Shown here: positions 53,850-63,724 of the stretch, in pieces
Position numbering within the stretch: the first letter of the stretch is position 1
Layout of the letters: each line of letters begins with the position of its first letter
Source: Symbiodinium natans
Lineage: Eukaryota > Sar > Dinophyceae > Suessiales > Symbiodiniaceae
Assembly (NCBI GenBank): GCA_905221605.1
Contig: CAJNDS010002091.1
Coordinates: forward strand, 1,406,001 to 1,470,000
Length of the DNA: 64,000 nt
Direction: 5' to 3'
The notes under the pieces: generated by a model
The model's input: only the letters and a program-made list of their open reading frames with translations
Database searches by the model: none
What the model was told of the DNA's origin: nothing
Translations under genes and position numbers: made by a program

Positions 53850-54500
53850 AGGAGCTTTGAAAAGAACTTGTTCGTCTACTTGCTGTTGTTGTTTTCTTGG
53901 GGGTGGTATGTTTTTTCGTTTCAGTTTGGGGGTGTTTTTGTGTTTTTGCTTTTGCCTGTCTACTACTGCCCTTCATCGCCTTTGCCTTCTTGCTTTTCGT
54001 TGTTTTTGTTGCCACCCGCGTTTCGTGGCTTGCTTCTCTTGCCTTTTGCTTGGTGCCTTGCCGTTCTCCTGGTGGTTTCGCTCTTGTTGTTTGGCTCCTA
54101 TGGCCCTTGATTTCCTTTGCCTTGTTGGCGTGTTTGCTTTTGCCCGTCTCTTACTGCCTTACATCGCCTGTGGGCTTCTTGCCTTTCGCAACTCTTCTGT
54201 TTCTGCTCTTGTTGTTTGTTGTTTCGCTTGGCCCTTTTGCCTTTCATTGTCTTTGGCTGCTTGCTCTTCTTTTTCTTCCTTTCCTTGCGATGCCTTGCGA
54301 TTCCTCTTTTTGCCTTTGCTTTTGCCGATTTGTCCTTGTTTGTTTCTCGAACCGTCATTTGTTGCCGTTGGCTTGCTGTTGTTTGCTTTGTGTTCTTCCT
54401 TGTTGTTGTTTGTTCGTGTTTTGGTTCCTGCACCCTTTTGTTGACAGCACATTTGGTTTGGTTATGTTTTTTACATTTTGGCTTTTTGGGGGCAGGAAAC
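53850..54500. repeat. A-poor, T/C/G-rich region with 192-bp imperfect tandem copies
   Basis: The plus strand almost lacks A for about 600 bp, so all three plus frames stay open. Within it, TGCTTTTGCCTGTCTACTAC at about 53945 recurs as TGCTTTTGCCCGTCTCTTAC at about 54137, and the following 30-40 bases are also similar, giving an imperfect repeat of about 192 bp. Predicted products are Leu/Phe/Cys-rich on the plus strand and Lys/Gln-rich on the minus strand. I do not call a protein gene. Confidence 0.65.
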
Positions 54501-55860
54501 GTTTCAGCAATGATCCTAAAAACATGTCGAGACTGTCCGAACCCGTCATGCGAGCATTGCGTTTGCAAATGGGGGGCGGAGGGGGCCCAAAGCCTAACCT
54601 AACCGTCGGTCAGAGTTAAGTTCAGAAGCAAATGCCTGGGACCTACAGAGTGCATAAAGGAAATGCGGCTTTCCTGTTTAAGTATCAGCTTCGTGAAACC
54701 TAAAACGCGTACCAACAAGCAAGATGAGGCATAGAGAATTGCACTATGGAGAAGTGTAAACTTCCACTAAACTCAAACCGCCCCAAAAAGAACGTACAGA
54801 GGAAACCCAAACAGAAGTCCAAGAATGAAGGGAGATGTCACGAAAGCTAGCTCCTTTGGAGCTTGCGGGAGTTCTTGTTTACCAGTTTGTTCTTGGGTCA
54901 AACAGCACTCAGGGGCCTTAATCTCCGATATATCGGAGGTTTAAGCTGCCATGGGGGGGGGGGGGGGCCCCCCCCCCCCTCTGGGGGTAACCACACAAGA
55001 AATCCTGGTGGTGGTCCCGATAAGGTGGGGGGGGAGGGTCCCCCCCCCCCGCCCCCCCCTTAAACCCCCCCCGCCCCCCCCTTAAGTCAGCATTGTTACT
55101 TATCATTTCAGGGCTGAGCAGCGCGGTCTTCACACCTGCGCCCTAGCTTTCGTTCGCCCTGCTCTCAAGTGTCATGGCCACATGTTCAGGACATGAAATG
55201 GTGTAACCTCAGAAGTGCACGGGATCTCAAAAGGCGGGAGCGCCAGTTCGATTGCGGAATATGCACGAGACCTAGGCGAGAGCGCGAATTGGCACCCGCC
55301 GCCAGGCCAAATGCATCCTTTTTGCCATGTTGGGGAAATCGAAGAGAAAAACAATAAAAATGCCCCCAAAGACATTATTTGTCATTTCACTCCGCAGTCT
55401 TTGGCCTGCGCACGCTGGCGAAGCCCCTACATCGGAGGAATGACCCCCCCACAGCAGGGCTACCGGGGGGGGGGGGGGGGGGGAAGGCATCCCAGTAGGG
55501 CGGCTTGGGCGGGGACAGAAAAACTTCTGCCTGCCTTTTTTTGCTCGACTGCAAAGCTTAAGCCAAAAGGCACGTCGGCGAACTGAAATAGCATAAGCCA
55601 AAAGGCAGGTCGGCGAACTGAAACGAAACATGAGCACCCAAGCCTCCCAGACTCAACACATGCATAGTTATATAATTTCGCATCCATTCGCATCCATAAA
55701 TTTTTTCTTCCGCTCTGTGTTCATCTCGTATTCAAGGTGGTTCCAAGTAGCTGTTCTTGTTTAGCTTACCTTGGCTTCGTCAGCAGACACCTGCAAACAC
55801 GGTCAGCCATTGAAACCGGGCATGGAAATCCATGGAAATCCCATGGAAATCCAAGTCGGC
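54500..55860. other. No confident gene
   Basis: Apart from the homopolymer clusters (54.95-55.08 kb and G19 at 55465-55483), frames are weak. A direct repeat of about 34 bp (AAGCCAAAAGGCACGTCGGC type) lies at about 55559-55623: two copies reading AAGCCAAAAGGCASGTCGGC then GAACTGAAA. Confidence 0.5.
54953..55083. repeat. Poly-G/poly-C cluster, palindromic
   Basis: G15 (54953-54967) abuts C12 (54968-54979), followed by further G8, C10, C7 and C8 runs to 55081. The G15-C12 pair can fold as a hairpin and each G strand can form quadruplexes. TTAAACC and TTAAGTC spacers separate the last runs. Confidence 0.9.
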
Positions 55861-55867
55861 TGCGAAC

Positions 55868-55935
55868 ATTTCATCCCCAAGGTCTCCTTCTTGGACCACA
55901 ACTTCATCCCGCGAGCAGATCCTGGCGGGCTGCTG
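55868..55935 (-). CDS. CNBD-like exon (second strand region)
   Basis: After a CAG the minus strand reads PARICSRDEVVVQEGDLGDE and then MF. This matches the second to fourth strands of cyclic-nucleotide-binding domains (xxFxxGDxIxxEGDxGDxMF), with Ser-Arg-Asp-Glu in place of the usual Pro-Gly-Asp. Preceding residues in frame do not look like the opening helix, so the exon probably starts at the CAG. The phosphate-binding cassette that should follow was not found nearby. Confidence 0.58.
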
Positions 55936-56094
55936 AAGCGGATGGGAAGGCAAACGTGGAAACTGCTGGTCTCTCCTCTGCACAAAGTGGCCTCAGCTTG
56001 CTGCAGCAGTGGGCATCATGCTGCGGCAAGAAAGCACCCCACGGACCCACGGTGCGAGGGACGACATGTGCGAGAGAATGCGAGGCATTACTAA

Positions 56095-56180
56095 GGGTGC
56101 AAATATGAAGCATGCCAAGTCGGCCGAGTTGCTGCTCAGCATCTCTTGGAACTCTGGGCCAGAGTCGGCGAACATTGCAA
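56095..56180 (-). CDS. Possible short exon upstream of CNBD-like exon
   Basis: The minus strand reads AMFADSGPEFQEMLSSNSAD and then LACFIFAPLV. It is short but protein-like, and could supply the helix before the 55.9-kb CNBD strands. Confidence 0.3.
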
Positions 56181-56737
56181 TGCTGCGCCTCTCTGTGTTT
56201 CCAAGAAACGTGTGCTTCCTCTTGAACTTCCAGGCATTGGCTCGAAACTCTTGCCGGCAAGCAGCATGCCGTCCATGTGCGGAGTAAGAAGTTGCAGGTG
56301 CCTGCGCGGCGCGTGTCTTCCGCTGGATACCGCCTACAGCTTGCGCGCTCCTTCTGCTATCTTCTGCTCTTGTTTAGTCGGGTGAGATTCGAGAGACTGA
56401 TGCGCTCCGACGCTCGCACCTCTGGTGCTGTGCCTACACATACCACTCAAAGGGCCGTCCCTGACCAAGGCTGTCGGGTTTGAGCATCTGCCAAGGACAA
56501 GACCTGTGGGTCTGGCGCCCGCCCATGAGAAGCGAGTCATGATTCAAGGAGTACTGTTGGTAGGACCTCGCCTCAAACTGTCACTCGCTGGAAAATCTAA
56601 ATGGAGACTTTGCTTTGTACAAAGCAGCCTTGACTTTGATTCTGGCTGTGAATTAAAGGTTCGAAAGAACTCCATCACGGCGTGAACCGCTTCATGGGCG
56701 CTCAGAAGCTCAGAGACTGTCCTGCCATGCTGAAGTT

Positions 56738-57448
56738 TCACATTCCCAAGCTGAGGACATTGCAGAATGCGGTCTGCCTGGGTTTCTCTTGGTTGCCATC
56801 CCACCGCTCGCCCGACTTTGGCTTCACAATTGGCAAGTTCTTTGAGAGCTTGAGGCAGGGGAGCACAGAGTCTTCAGCAGGGAATGCTGCCACCGCCACT
56901 CCACGTGCTCCATAAGGGCCACCGACTATCAGCCGCACGCATTCTGCACAGCTCAAGGAGAGGTCCACAGAACGCTCTTTGCAGAGCACTGTTGTGTTGT
57001 AGACGCTCTGCCCATGGTACGGCAAGAAGCCTTGTGGCTCCACATTTCTGACCTTCAGGAAGGCCATGTAGTCTGTTGCGTGCTCTTTGCGGAAAACCCA
57101 GTTCTCCATCCGTCTACAACCCTCATCGTCGCACTCCTCGATGATACACTCTGCCCAAGCTGATGAATCCTCACGCTGAGGCTCAGCTATCTCTGGGGGG
57201 GCACTACGCGTCGGAGGTTCCATAACTGCGAGCATTCCAACTCTGGAGCCTCTACTCCTGGCAGACGTGCGAGGCAACGCGGTGCTGCTGGAGTGGACTT
57301 GCAGGAAAGGGTTGACGAGGTGGACGAAGTTGACAAAGTTGACAACCTGCAAGCTGCAGCAGCCTGCGAGCGCACCGCAAACCAGCGACACGCGAGCTGC
57401 TGGAATGCAGTGCCATGACTTTGGGCCGTCTTTCTTGCCTAACGGCAT
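56738..57448 (-). CDS. Unidentified protein with possible plastid-type leader
   Basis: The minus frame opens at ATG 57448 and runs 236 codons to 56738, although the last 20-30 may be intronic. The N-terminus has a hydrophobic stretch (VSLVCGALAGCCSLQVVNFV) followed by a Ser/Arg-rich segment (STALPRTSARSRGSRVG). This is the order expected of the signal-plus-transit leaders that send nuclear-encoded proteins into dinoflagellate plastids. The mature part reads AWAECIIEECDDEGCRRMEN, then WVFRKEHATDYMAFLKVRNV, LPYHGQSVYNTTVLCKERSV and CAECVRLIVGGPYGARGVAV. It has several Cys but no recognised domain. The leader reading is inference from composition. Confidence 0.55.
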   Translation of the reverse strand: MPLGKKDGPKSWHCIPAARVSLVCGALAGCCSLQVVNFVNFVHLVNPFLQVHSSSTALPRTSARSRGSRVGMLAVMEPPTRSAPPEIAEPQREDSSAWAECIIEECDDEGCRRMENWVFRKEHATDYMAFLKVRNVEPQGFLPYHGQSVYNTTVLCKERSVDLSLSCAECVRLIVGGPYGARGVAVAAFPAEDSVLPCLKLSKNLPIVKPKSGERWDGNQEKPRQTAFCNVLSLGM

Positions 57449-57499
57449 GATGGCAAATGGCCTAGCACAAACACATCTAAACCACTCGAGCCAGCATCA

Positions 57500-57720
57500 T
57501 GGACGCTCCCATCTCGACACACATGAACAAGAAGGTCACGCAGGATGACACAGGCATTTGCAAGTGATTCAGGTAGCGGAAGAAGTCGGTCTTATCGAAT
57601 ACAAGATACTCCGAGTATCTCCGAGTGCTCCACCTTATGGAGATTCGGTCGAAGAGGCAGCTCTCTTGTGGGAACTTGACACGGAGTTCCTGGAACAACG
57701 ACACTCACCGTGTTCACCAT
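57500..57720 (-). CDS. Exon following the CNBD strands, hydrophobic end
   Basis: After TTCCAG at about 57697 the minus strand reads ELRVKFPQESCLFDRISIR, recalling the last helix of a CNBD (FxELxxxFPE). The frame continues through EYLVFDKTDFFRYLNHLQM to a hydrophobic end, SSCVTFLFMCVEMGASMMLA. A membrane segment is possible. A GTGAGT donor precedes the exon by only 19 bases, which is too short for a normal intron, so one of these sites is not used. Confidence 0.45.
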
Positions 57721-57739
57721 AAACCCATGAAACATACAA

Positions 57740-57832
57740 ACTCTGCTCAGCCTCTGAGTCTCGGATTTGCAGCACCCATGCCACACAGTCAGTTTCAGCC
57801 TTCAACTCAACTATCACAGCGCGACTCAACCG
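57740..57832 (-). CDS. CNBD-like exon (post-cassette strand)
   Basis: After CCAG (57836-57833) the minus strand reads RLSRAVIVELKAETDCVAWV and then LQIRDSE. This matches the strand after the phosphate-binding cassette of cyclic-nucleotide-binding domains (RxATVxAxTDCxxWxL), with Arg and Ala-Val in place and Val-Glu-Leu-Lys for the usual Val-x-Ala. It lies between the 58.5-kb exon and the 57.7-kb exon. Confidence 0.6.
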
Positions 57833-58429
57833 CTGGAACGAACACTGAGTCCCCTGCCTTCACCGTGCAAGTCCTTAGACAACTACGACAAACTTGAATA
57901 TCTTGATGCTGTGGGCTTGAATAATCTTGAACACACTGTTGGAAGAAGCGCTGCGGAGCGTCTGCTCAACGCAAGTTGCACCAACCTCCTTGGACAGGTT
58001 GAAACGCAGACTGCGGATAACTTTCAAACGAGGCAAAGCACACACTGTCACCCCTGAAGCAAGTCTGCAAAATGCTCTCAAGTTACGAGGCACTCGGACT
58101 CGGTTCACGCGCCCCCTTCCCTTCCCAATGCCTCCAGCATCCCCCACCAACTCTTCCAAGCACCGTCCTGTCCTCGAGACCTTAGACGCTCGAGCACGTG
58201 TTCTGCGCTTCCTTCCTGGTGCTTCCCAATAACAAATAGGCAAGCAGCAGTCTAATGATGGAGGTGCTTCCCCGGCAGACCAGCGCACGTCCTTCCATGT
58301 CACGGGCGTGTGTGACCCCAGAAGGTTTGGCAGAACCGCAGAACGCCTGAGTCCAGGTAGAAGCCTGGGCTTGGAGCACTCCAACACTGTGTAACACACT
58401 CCAACACTTGAGCGACTATGGTGCATTAT

Positions 58430-58550
58430 GGCGTCCATGGATGGCAAGTGGCCGGAGTTGCCAGGATCACCCTCAGCGCACATGGTGTCCCCCGCCGCGT
58501 ACACTTTTACTTGCATCAGATCGACGAAGTTGGCCATAAACTCCTGCATG
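58430..58550 (-). CDS. CNBD-like exon (opening strands)
   Basis: A clear acceptor (CTTTTCCAG, ending 58551) is followed by MQEFMANFVDLMQVKVYAAG and then DTMCAEGDPGNSG. VKVYAAGDTMCAEGDPGNS fits the xVxxGDxIxxEGDxGxS pattern of cyclic-nucleotide-binding domains very well. The donor could be a GC just after GNS. With the 57.83-kb and 57.70-kb exons it rebuilds most of one CNBD; only the FGE cassette exon is missing in the 0.6 kb between. Confidence 0.68.
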
Positions 58551-58572
58551 CTGGAAAAGATTCCGCAGAGAA

Positions 58573-58612
58573 GGAGAGAAAGAGCGAGGGAGAGAGAGAG
58601 AGAGAGACAAAA
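58573..58612. repeat. (GA)n microsatellite
   Basis: A GA-rich run immediately upstream of the 58.55-kb acceptor. On the minus strand it is a CT tract that may serve as the polypyrimidine tract. Confidence 0.9.
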
Positions 58613-59359
58613 AAAGGAGCGAGAGCTCTCCAGAGGGGCCGAGCTTGAGAGGATCGCAACGCTTCAGCTGCAGTCTAGTCAAGCATGCCCCCCTTGCATG
58701 GATGTGAATTCTAGCTTCGAAATGACCAAACAAGTTACGCCATTGTGCATCTTATCATGAGAGGACTGCTGTGTCTTCGTTCAGTCCTACACGCTTCTCG
58801 AGCACAACCCCCCCGCTCCCTCCTCCAAAACCCGGCATCCTTAACAAAATGTACCGCTCATGACGGATGCACATGATCAAGCAAAAACCAAGCCGAACTG
58901 TCCTGGTGGACATTGCAGAACAGCTTGGGATAACAGCGCATGTAGAACCTTCGTTGCCAAAAAATGGAAGTCGCGAGGGCAGGCGGTACGCCAAACTGTT
59001 ACGAGCAGCTTTCGAACCCATGCCCTGATAAGGGAGCAGGTCATCTTTCCGGCACGGACATGCAGCTTCTGGTAATCATCCGGATACCTCACATTGCAAG
59101 CACTGTCCGGCTACACCCTGCAGCATCATGGACATAGGAATTATCGCATATAAACCGACTGTGCCGGACCTCTGCGACAAGATGGTCAGGTCACTCACGT
59201 GAAGCAAGCAGAGTTCACTGGTGGAAGGCCGCTTCCTGCACCGTGCACCCCGTGTGCCACAAGCTTGAACGTGACCACAGCCCAGTGCTGGGGACTCTTC
59301 TGGGACAGCTGCTGCACGCAGAACAGGCTCTGCGCCACCAAACCAAAAGCGACATCCTG

Positions 59360-59900
59360 CTACGGATGCAAAGGCCCCATCGGCTCTGGCATCGGGTTTT
59401 GCCTTTCCATGCAACGTTCGGCCTGACCAGCAACCCCTGGGATGAAGCTCTCGTGCAAGTCAGAGCTGAGCATGGTGTGCTTGTACAGCACCTGAGCTCT
59501 TGGCTTCAGTAAAAATTCAATATAAACCTCTCTCATCTCTATGTTTCTTGTCCGCACTTGTTCGCTCTTGGCGCCTGCCTGCAAATCCTGTGGATCGCCA
59601 CCGACGACCAAAATAAGACCTTTCCTGATGACGCTGGAGCTAGCAACTCTGATGTCTGACACACTTCGACACGACATGTGCAGAAACTTATGGCCAGCGC
59701 AATTCGTCGGGAACGCGGCAGCCCGGCTGCAGGATGACCTCGGCCGCGCCGTCATTGCAGTGCAAGCTGCACTGCAGCTGCGCTTGTTCGCTCAGCACTG
59801 CTCACAACTGCATGGCTTTGCCGACCTTGCTGGCAGAAATCACTGGCAACGGGTCGAAGAGCGCATCAGAAAGTGCATCGGCCTGCGTAAACAAAACACA
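59360..59900 (-). CDS. Unidentified exons
   Basis: The minus strand at about 59880-59810 reads ALSDALFDPLPVISASKVGK and AMQL; at about 59790-59700 AQLQCSLHCNDGAAEVILQP; at about 59690-59540 CRSVSDIRVASSSVIRKGLI then LVVGGDPQDLQAGAKSEQVR; at about 59510-59400 AQVLYKHTMLSSDLHESFIP then GVAGQAERCMER. All are protein-like, with changes of frame. They lie upstream of the 58.5-kb CNBD exon in transcription order, so they may be 5' exons of that gene. No domain is recognised. Confidence 0.45.
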
Positions 59901-60106
59901 ACCCGTCGGCAATCGCAACACACACACACACAAAAGCAGATGCGCATTTCCAGGGCTCCCAAGCATAAACACATCCAGATTGCATGGTCTCACCACCTTC
60001 GCCACCCTCAGCACACATGACGGTGAACTTATCGCAGCCTGCTGCATGCAACATACTTACACATGCTGGCATGTATGTTTTGTTTTTGCGTCGTCTTGCC
60101 GTGCTT

Positions 60107-60296
60107 GCGTATACTCACAGATACTTACATCTACTTACAGCTGCTTACATCGACCTACATCTACTTACATACGTGATATCTATATATATATATATATATA
60201 AATATAGACAGATAGATCTATGTATATATGTAGACTTACAGACACTCTGGTACACTTACATATACTTGCATCTGCTTACATACGCTTACAGTTTTG
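60107..60296. repeat. Degenerate 12-bp TACTTACATC-type repeats with (TA)n core
   Basis: Imperfect copies of CTACTTACAT and CTGCTTACAT occur on both sides of a TA run (60181-60200). Confidence 0.85.
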
Positions 60297-60319
60297 CAGT
60301 ACGGACCCTGTTACTCTAG

Positions 60320-60740
60320 CACTGGCCTCCAGTCCTCTCCTTGACTTGTGACCAAGCTTCTGTTCTCGGAACTCCCTTGATGTATCGGCAAAGAAAGGGT
60401 GTCTGCGAATCTGCCGTGCTTCATGCCCTCAGTTGAGCAAACGCGCAGCTTCACGAAGTTGCGACTGATGTGGCGGACATGCTCAGTGCGGGAAGGCACC
60501 ACCCGAGTTCTCACTTGCATTGGCCTTTTGCCTGCAATCAGAGCAAATGTCGCAGTCCATGCTGAAAGCAAGCTCGGAAAACAAGGCTCGGAAAACTTAG
60601 GCCTGAAGCGAAGCGCCGCCCTTGCAGCAGTAGTGATTGATTTCAGGAGCGGCTTCTCCTTGGACTCTGAGAAAATGATTTGCCAGGGTGCGCAGGCCAA
60701 GGTTGTAAAGACAGAAACTCGACAGACAAAACAGATTGAA
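60320..60740 (-). CDS. Unidentified exon
   Basis: The minus frame is open for 165 codons. The central part reads LACAPWQIIFSESKEKPLLK, then SITTAARAALRFRPKFSEPC, KRPMQVRTRVVPSRTEHVRH and ISRNFVKLRVCSTEGMKHGR. It is basic and protein-like. The plus strand of the same bases is also open (166 codons) but looks less convincing. No family is recognised. Confidence 0.45.
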
Positions 60741-60919
60741 CTCCACGCGGCTGCAGAATTCGATTCCGGATCTGACCTCTTAGCGGTCTTCTGCGCATGC
60801 ACCCTCATTCAGATCGGCTGCATTCAGGTGGCCTTTCCCAAAAGCTTCGGGATGAAAGTGGGCTCAAGTCTGCACTGTCGGAACCTGCCAGGTGACTGAC
60901 ATGACGTAGGGGCTGGACA

Positions 60920-61600
60920 AATACCATGACTAGGCCCAGGACTCAGCACAAACTCTTTCGCAGATAGATGCAAAATCACAGATGCGCACCTTCATCGAAG
61001 CTGGGGGCAGGCCGCTGGGGCAGCCCAGGCATGGCTCAGTCATTCTGCCCGGCTCTGCCGGGCATTTGGCTGTTCTAGGATTCACAGTCGCTTCACAGTC
61101 ACTGAATGCTGAAAAGATTCTCCGTGTCCGCAGCCCCTGATAAATATACGCAAACACTCACATGTGCAAACCCAACTCCTGGTGGAACAGCATGAAAAGG
61201 CAGGACGCAAGCCATTGAGCATTTACATGCCAAGAAGCACGGATGCATGAGTCTCGTTACGCCCGCTACACCACACTTGCTTCCCACCCTCCTGAACGAG
61301 AAGCGTAGCAACCTCGGCGACCGAGAAAACAGGTTCTTTGCCACTTTGCCTGCCGACTTGACACGCATATGGCTCAGCGCTGCGCGTAACCGACCACAAA
61401 GAGCACCTGGCATTGACAAAGGTGCTCCTCCAAAATCTGGCATCGCCACTAGTGCAGAAAAGTTACCCACAGGGTGATCGCGGCGAACACCATAAAGCAA
61501 CCGAAGTGCTTGAGGAAAGCCTTCCCTCTACACCTGCCAGTCGTGACCGGTGGGTGAACATTGTTCCTGGGATTTTGTCTTGGTGCGCAGGTAATTATTT
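60920..61600. other. No confident gene
   Basis: Minus frames at 60.93-61.16 kb (SMKVRICDFASICERVCAES) and 61.1-61.5 kb are open but patchy. No assignment. Confidence 0.3.
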
Positions 61601-61613
61601 TCCGGACGGGGGT

Positions 61614-61647
<34 letters not shown>
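61614..61647. repeat. G34 homopolymer
   Basis: An uninterrupted run of 34 G on the plus strand, the longest in the window, preceded by GGGGGT. Confidence 0.97.
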
Positions 61648-61648
<1 letters not shown>

Positions 61649-62184
61649 AGGTGTTCGTAGCTGTTTTTAACGTTGCTTGGCTTGGTGGCTTGGTTTACTC
61701 AGGAGGAAATTGAGGTTCTCCTCTTAGCATCCAGAGGCAATAGAAGCTGCTAGCTAATAGTTTTGAAGAAACAAAGGAAGTACCGAGCGTAGACATTTTC
61801 CAGCAGAAATATGGAGGAGCTAGAGGCTTCGTAGCAAAACATGGTGGCACCAAAGGCTTTCTATTGCAAACAAGTTATATACAATACGTAATAAAATATG
61901 GGGTATTCGAGGTTTCCAAAGTCAACCGTATAGAGAAAATTGAGGTGTGCTTAAGAAGGAAATGCCCACCCCACCCCCATCCCCCCTGCCCCTGCCCGCA
62001 ACAAAAAGAAAAACACCGGCGCCTGCCACAAACATTCCGACTGACCATCTCCTCTGGAAAGCTGGATCGCTCCATGGATCCAGGGCCCACCGCCACAGAT
62101 CTGCAATAGGCCTCCTCTCGCACTCGAAGAGAACAAGCGCATAAACTGCACAGATAGATGACACACAAACGCATCATGTTTTTT

Positions 62185-62320
62185 TTTGAAAATCTCGTTC
62201 CACCTCGAGGCTTTCTTTGGCCAAGTTCATGGAATGCAGAACGCAGGTGAGGTGATAGAGGAGCACGAGGAAGATGGTGAGGAAAACAATGACAGGGCCT
62301 GCGGCTGTCAAGCTCAAAGA
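62185..62320 (-). CDS. Exon with a transmembrane helix
   Basis: The minus strand reads LTAAGPVIVFLTIFLVLLYH, then LTCVLHSMNLAKESLEVERD and FQK. The first 22 residues are a strong membrane helix. A GACAG acceptor precedes it. The helix is followed by an amphipathic, charged stretch. Family unknown. Confidence 0.55.
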
Positions 62321-62579
62321 CTGTAGCGGTTTTCTCCACCTTCACAGCAGAGAGGATAAAAATAGAAACAGAAACAGCCTGTCGAGAGCAGGTTGTACAT
62401 CCACCTCCCCGACCCGGCCGCAACGAGCCTGCAAAATGAGTCAAGTGACTCAGCTGAAAGCCGAGCTGCGCAACTGCATCACGAACCGGCCTCCCATCAC
62501 CTTAGGCACAAGCCAACCATGCCCGAGCATGAAAGGGGAGCAGAGTGCTCGAACCCCGGAAGATGCGCGTTCCCGATTG

Positions 62580-62735
62580 CAAGCACCGCCCACCTTGTTC
62601 CCAAATGTCGCTCACGATCCGAACAATGAAAAGAAGCAGCCTCAAGTGGGCGCATAAGCATGGTAAGTCAACGCTGTCATCTGCCTCATGCGGCTCGAAT
62701 ATCTGGGCAGAGAACAGCAGCACCAAGAAAAACAC
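62580..62735 (-). CDS. Exon with hydrophobic and Arg-spaced helices
   Basis: The minus strand reads MFFLVLLFSAQIFEPHEADD then LCAHLRLLLFIVRIVSDIWE. The second helix has Arg spaced four to seven residues apart among Leu/Ile/Val, which recalls a membrane or voltage-sensor-like helix, but two Arg are too few to call one. It is upstream of the 62.2-kb membrane exon and probably in the same gene. Confidence 0.45.
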
Positions 62736-62997
62736 ATGGCGTGCGTTGAAAGGAAGCCCAAAGAATCTCGCGGCAAGCGCCCTGCCAGTGCAATCGCGAC
62801 AACATATACATGGTTTTGTTAGATATGGGCCGCTTCTGCCTTGTGATCATCGTAAGCACACACAGCACGGCCACCGACGTATAGACCTTGGAGTGCCAAT
62901 GAACATGCCATCCTCTCGGCAAGCTATTCAGGGCATTGTCAGATGTATGGAGGGGTGTTTAGTGGGGAGCTTTTGGTCCTGAGAAGCTAAGCTGGTC

Positions 62998-63135
62998 TCA
63001 AGCCAGCTCGCTCGAAGACATTGACCCTTTTGCCGGCCTGCCCAAAACAGTCCACGTGGCCCGCGCCTTCATTTCCATAAAATCGGAGAGCTCTCTATTA
63101 AGGGCGATGGTTTGTTTGTCCGGTTTGGGTCCACC
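62998..63135 (-). CDS. Unidentified exon
   Basis: The minus strand reads KPDKQTIALNRELSDFMEMK then ARATWTVLGRPAKGSMSSSE. It is protein-like and in the same orientation as the membrane exons, so it may be a 5' exon of that gene. No domain is recognised. Confidence 0.45.
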   Translation of the reverse strand, partial: GGPKPDKQTIALNRELSDFMEMKARATWTVLGRPAKGSMSSSELA

Positions 63136-63199
63136 ACGCAACCCCCCCCCCCGGGTAGCAATTTCTCCCGCAGCCCGGACACAGCACACCCCCCTAAGA

Positions 63200-63720
63200 T
63201 TATGAATTACATAGTTAGAAGAATAAAGCTCATTTGAGCCCGAATGCTCAGAGAATAAAACTCACACGAACTCGAAAAATCAGAAGCGTTATCACGGCAA
63301 TAATACTTGATATAATAACAGTTATAGGAATAGTAATCATCAGCCGACAAGTACGAACGGTAAGGGGAATGGCAAGAGCAGAAGTCAGAATAAGAGCAAT
63401 AGAATAGTAATAGGAATAGACATCGTAACAGCACCAATAACAGCAACAACAGCCACAGCGAAAATGAAAACTATAATAAGCGAATGCTAGTTGCAATGAT
63501 TCTTTCTACATGAGTACAAGTAAGAAGATCAGCAGGCACTATTTGTGCGACTAGTAAGCACAGGAGTAATATGTGTAATGATAAGTGTCATATTTATCTG
63601 AGTAATAAGAGCAATACTTGTGAGAATAAGCTTACGAACCTGAAAAAGCAATAAAGAGATGCAGCGGCACGTCGTAGTGATCAACGGTGATTGCAATATT
63701 GAAATTCATCATGGCAAGGG
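63200..63720. repeat. AT-rich degenerate AATAG/AATAAT sequence
   Basis: A low-complexity stretch of A-rich, loosely repeated AATAG, AATAA and AACAG words without a fixed period. Similar texture occurs at 4235-4345 and 16715-16795. Tyr/Ser/Cys-rich minus frames here are artefacts. Confidence 0.6.
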
Positions 63721-63724
63721 GAAC

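Noticed and set aside
53897-54619. Plus-strand frames of 161 to 240 codons with hydrophobic sequence
   Set aside because: All three plus frames are open together, which shows a compositional cause (lack of A). The products are low-complexity Leu/Phe/Cys strings, not structured membrane helices.
62580-62735. Voltage-sensor S4 helix
   Set aside because: Only two Arg are spaced in the helix and the regular every-third pattern is lacking.
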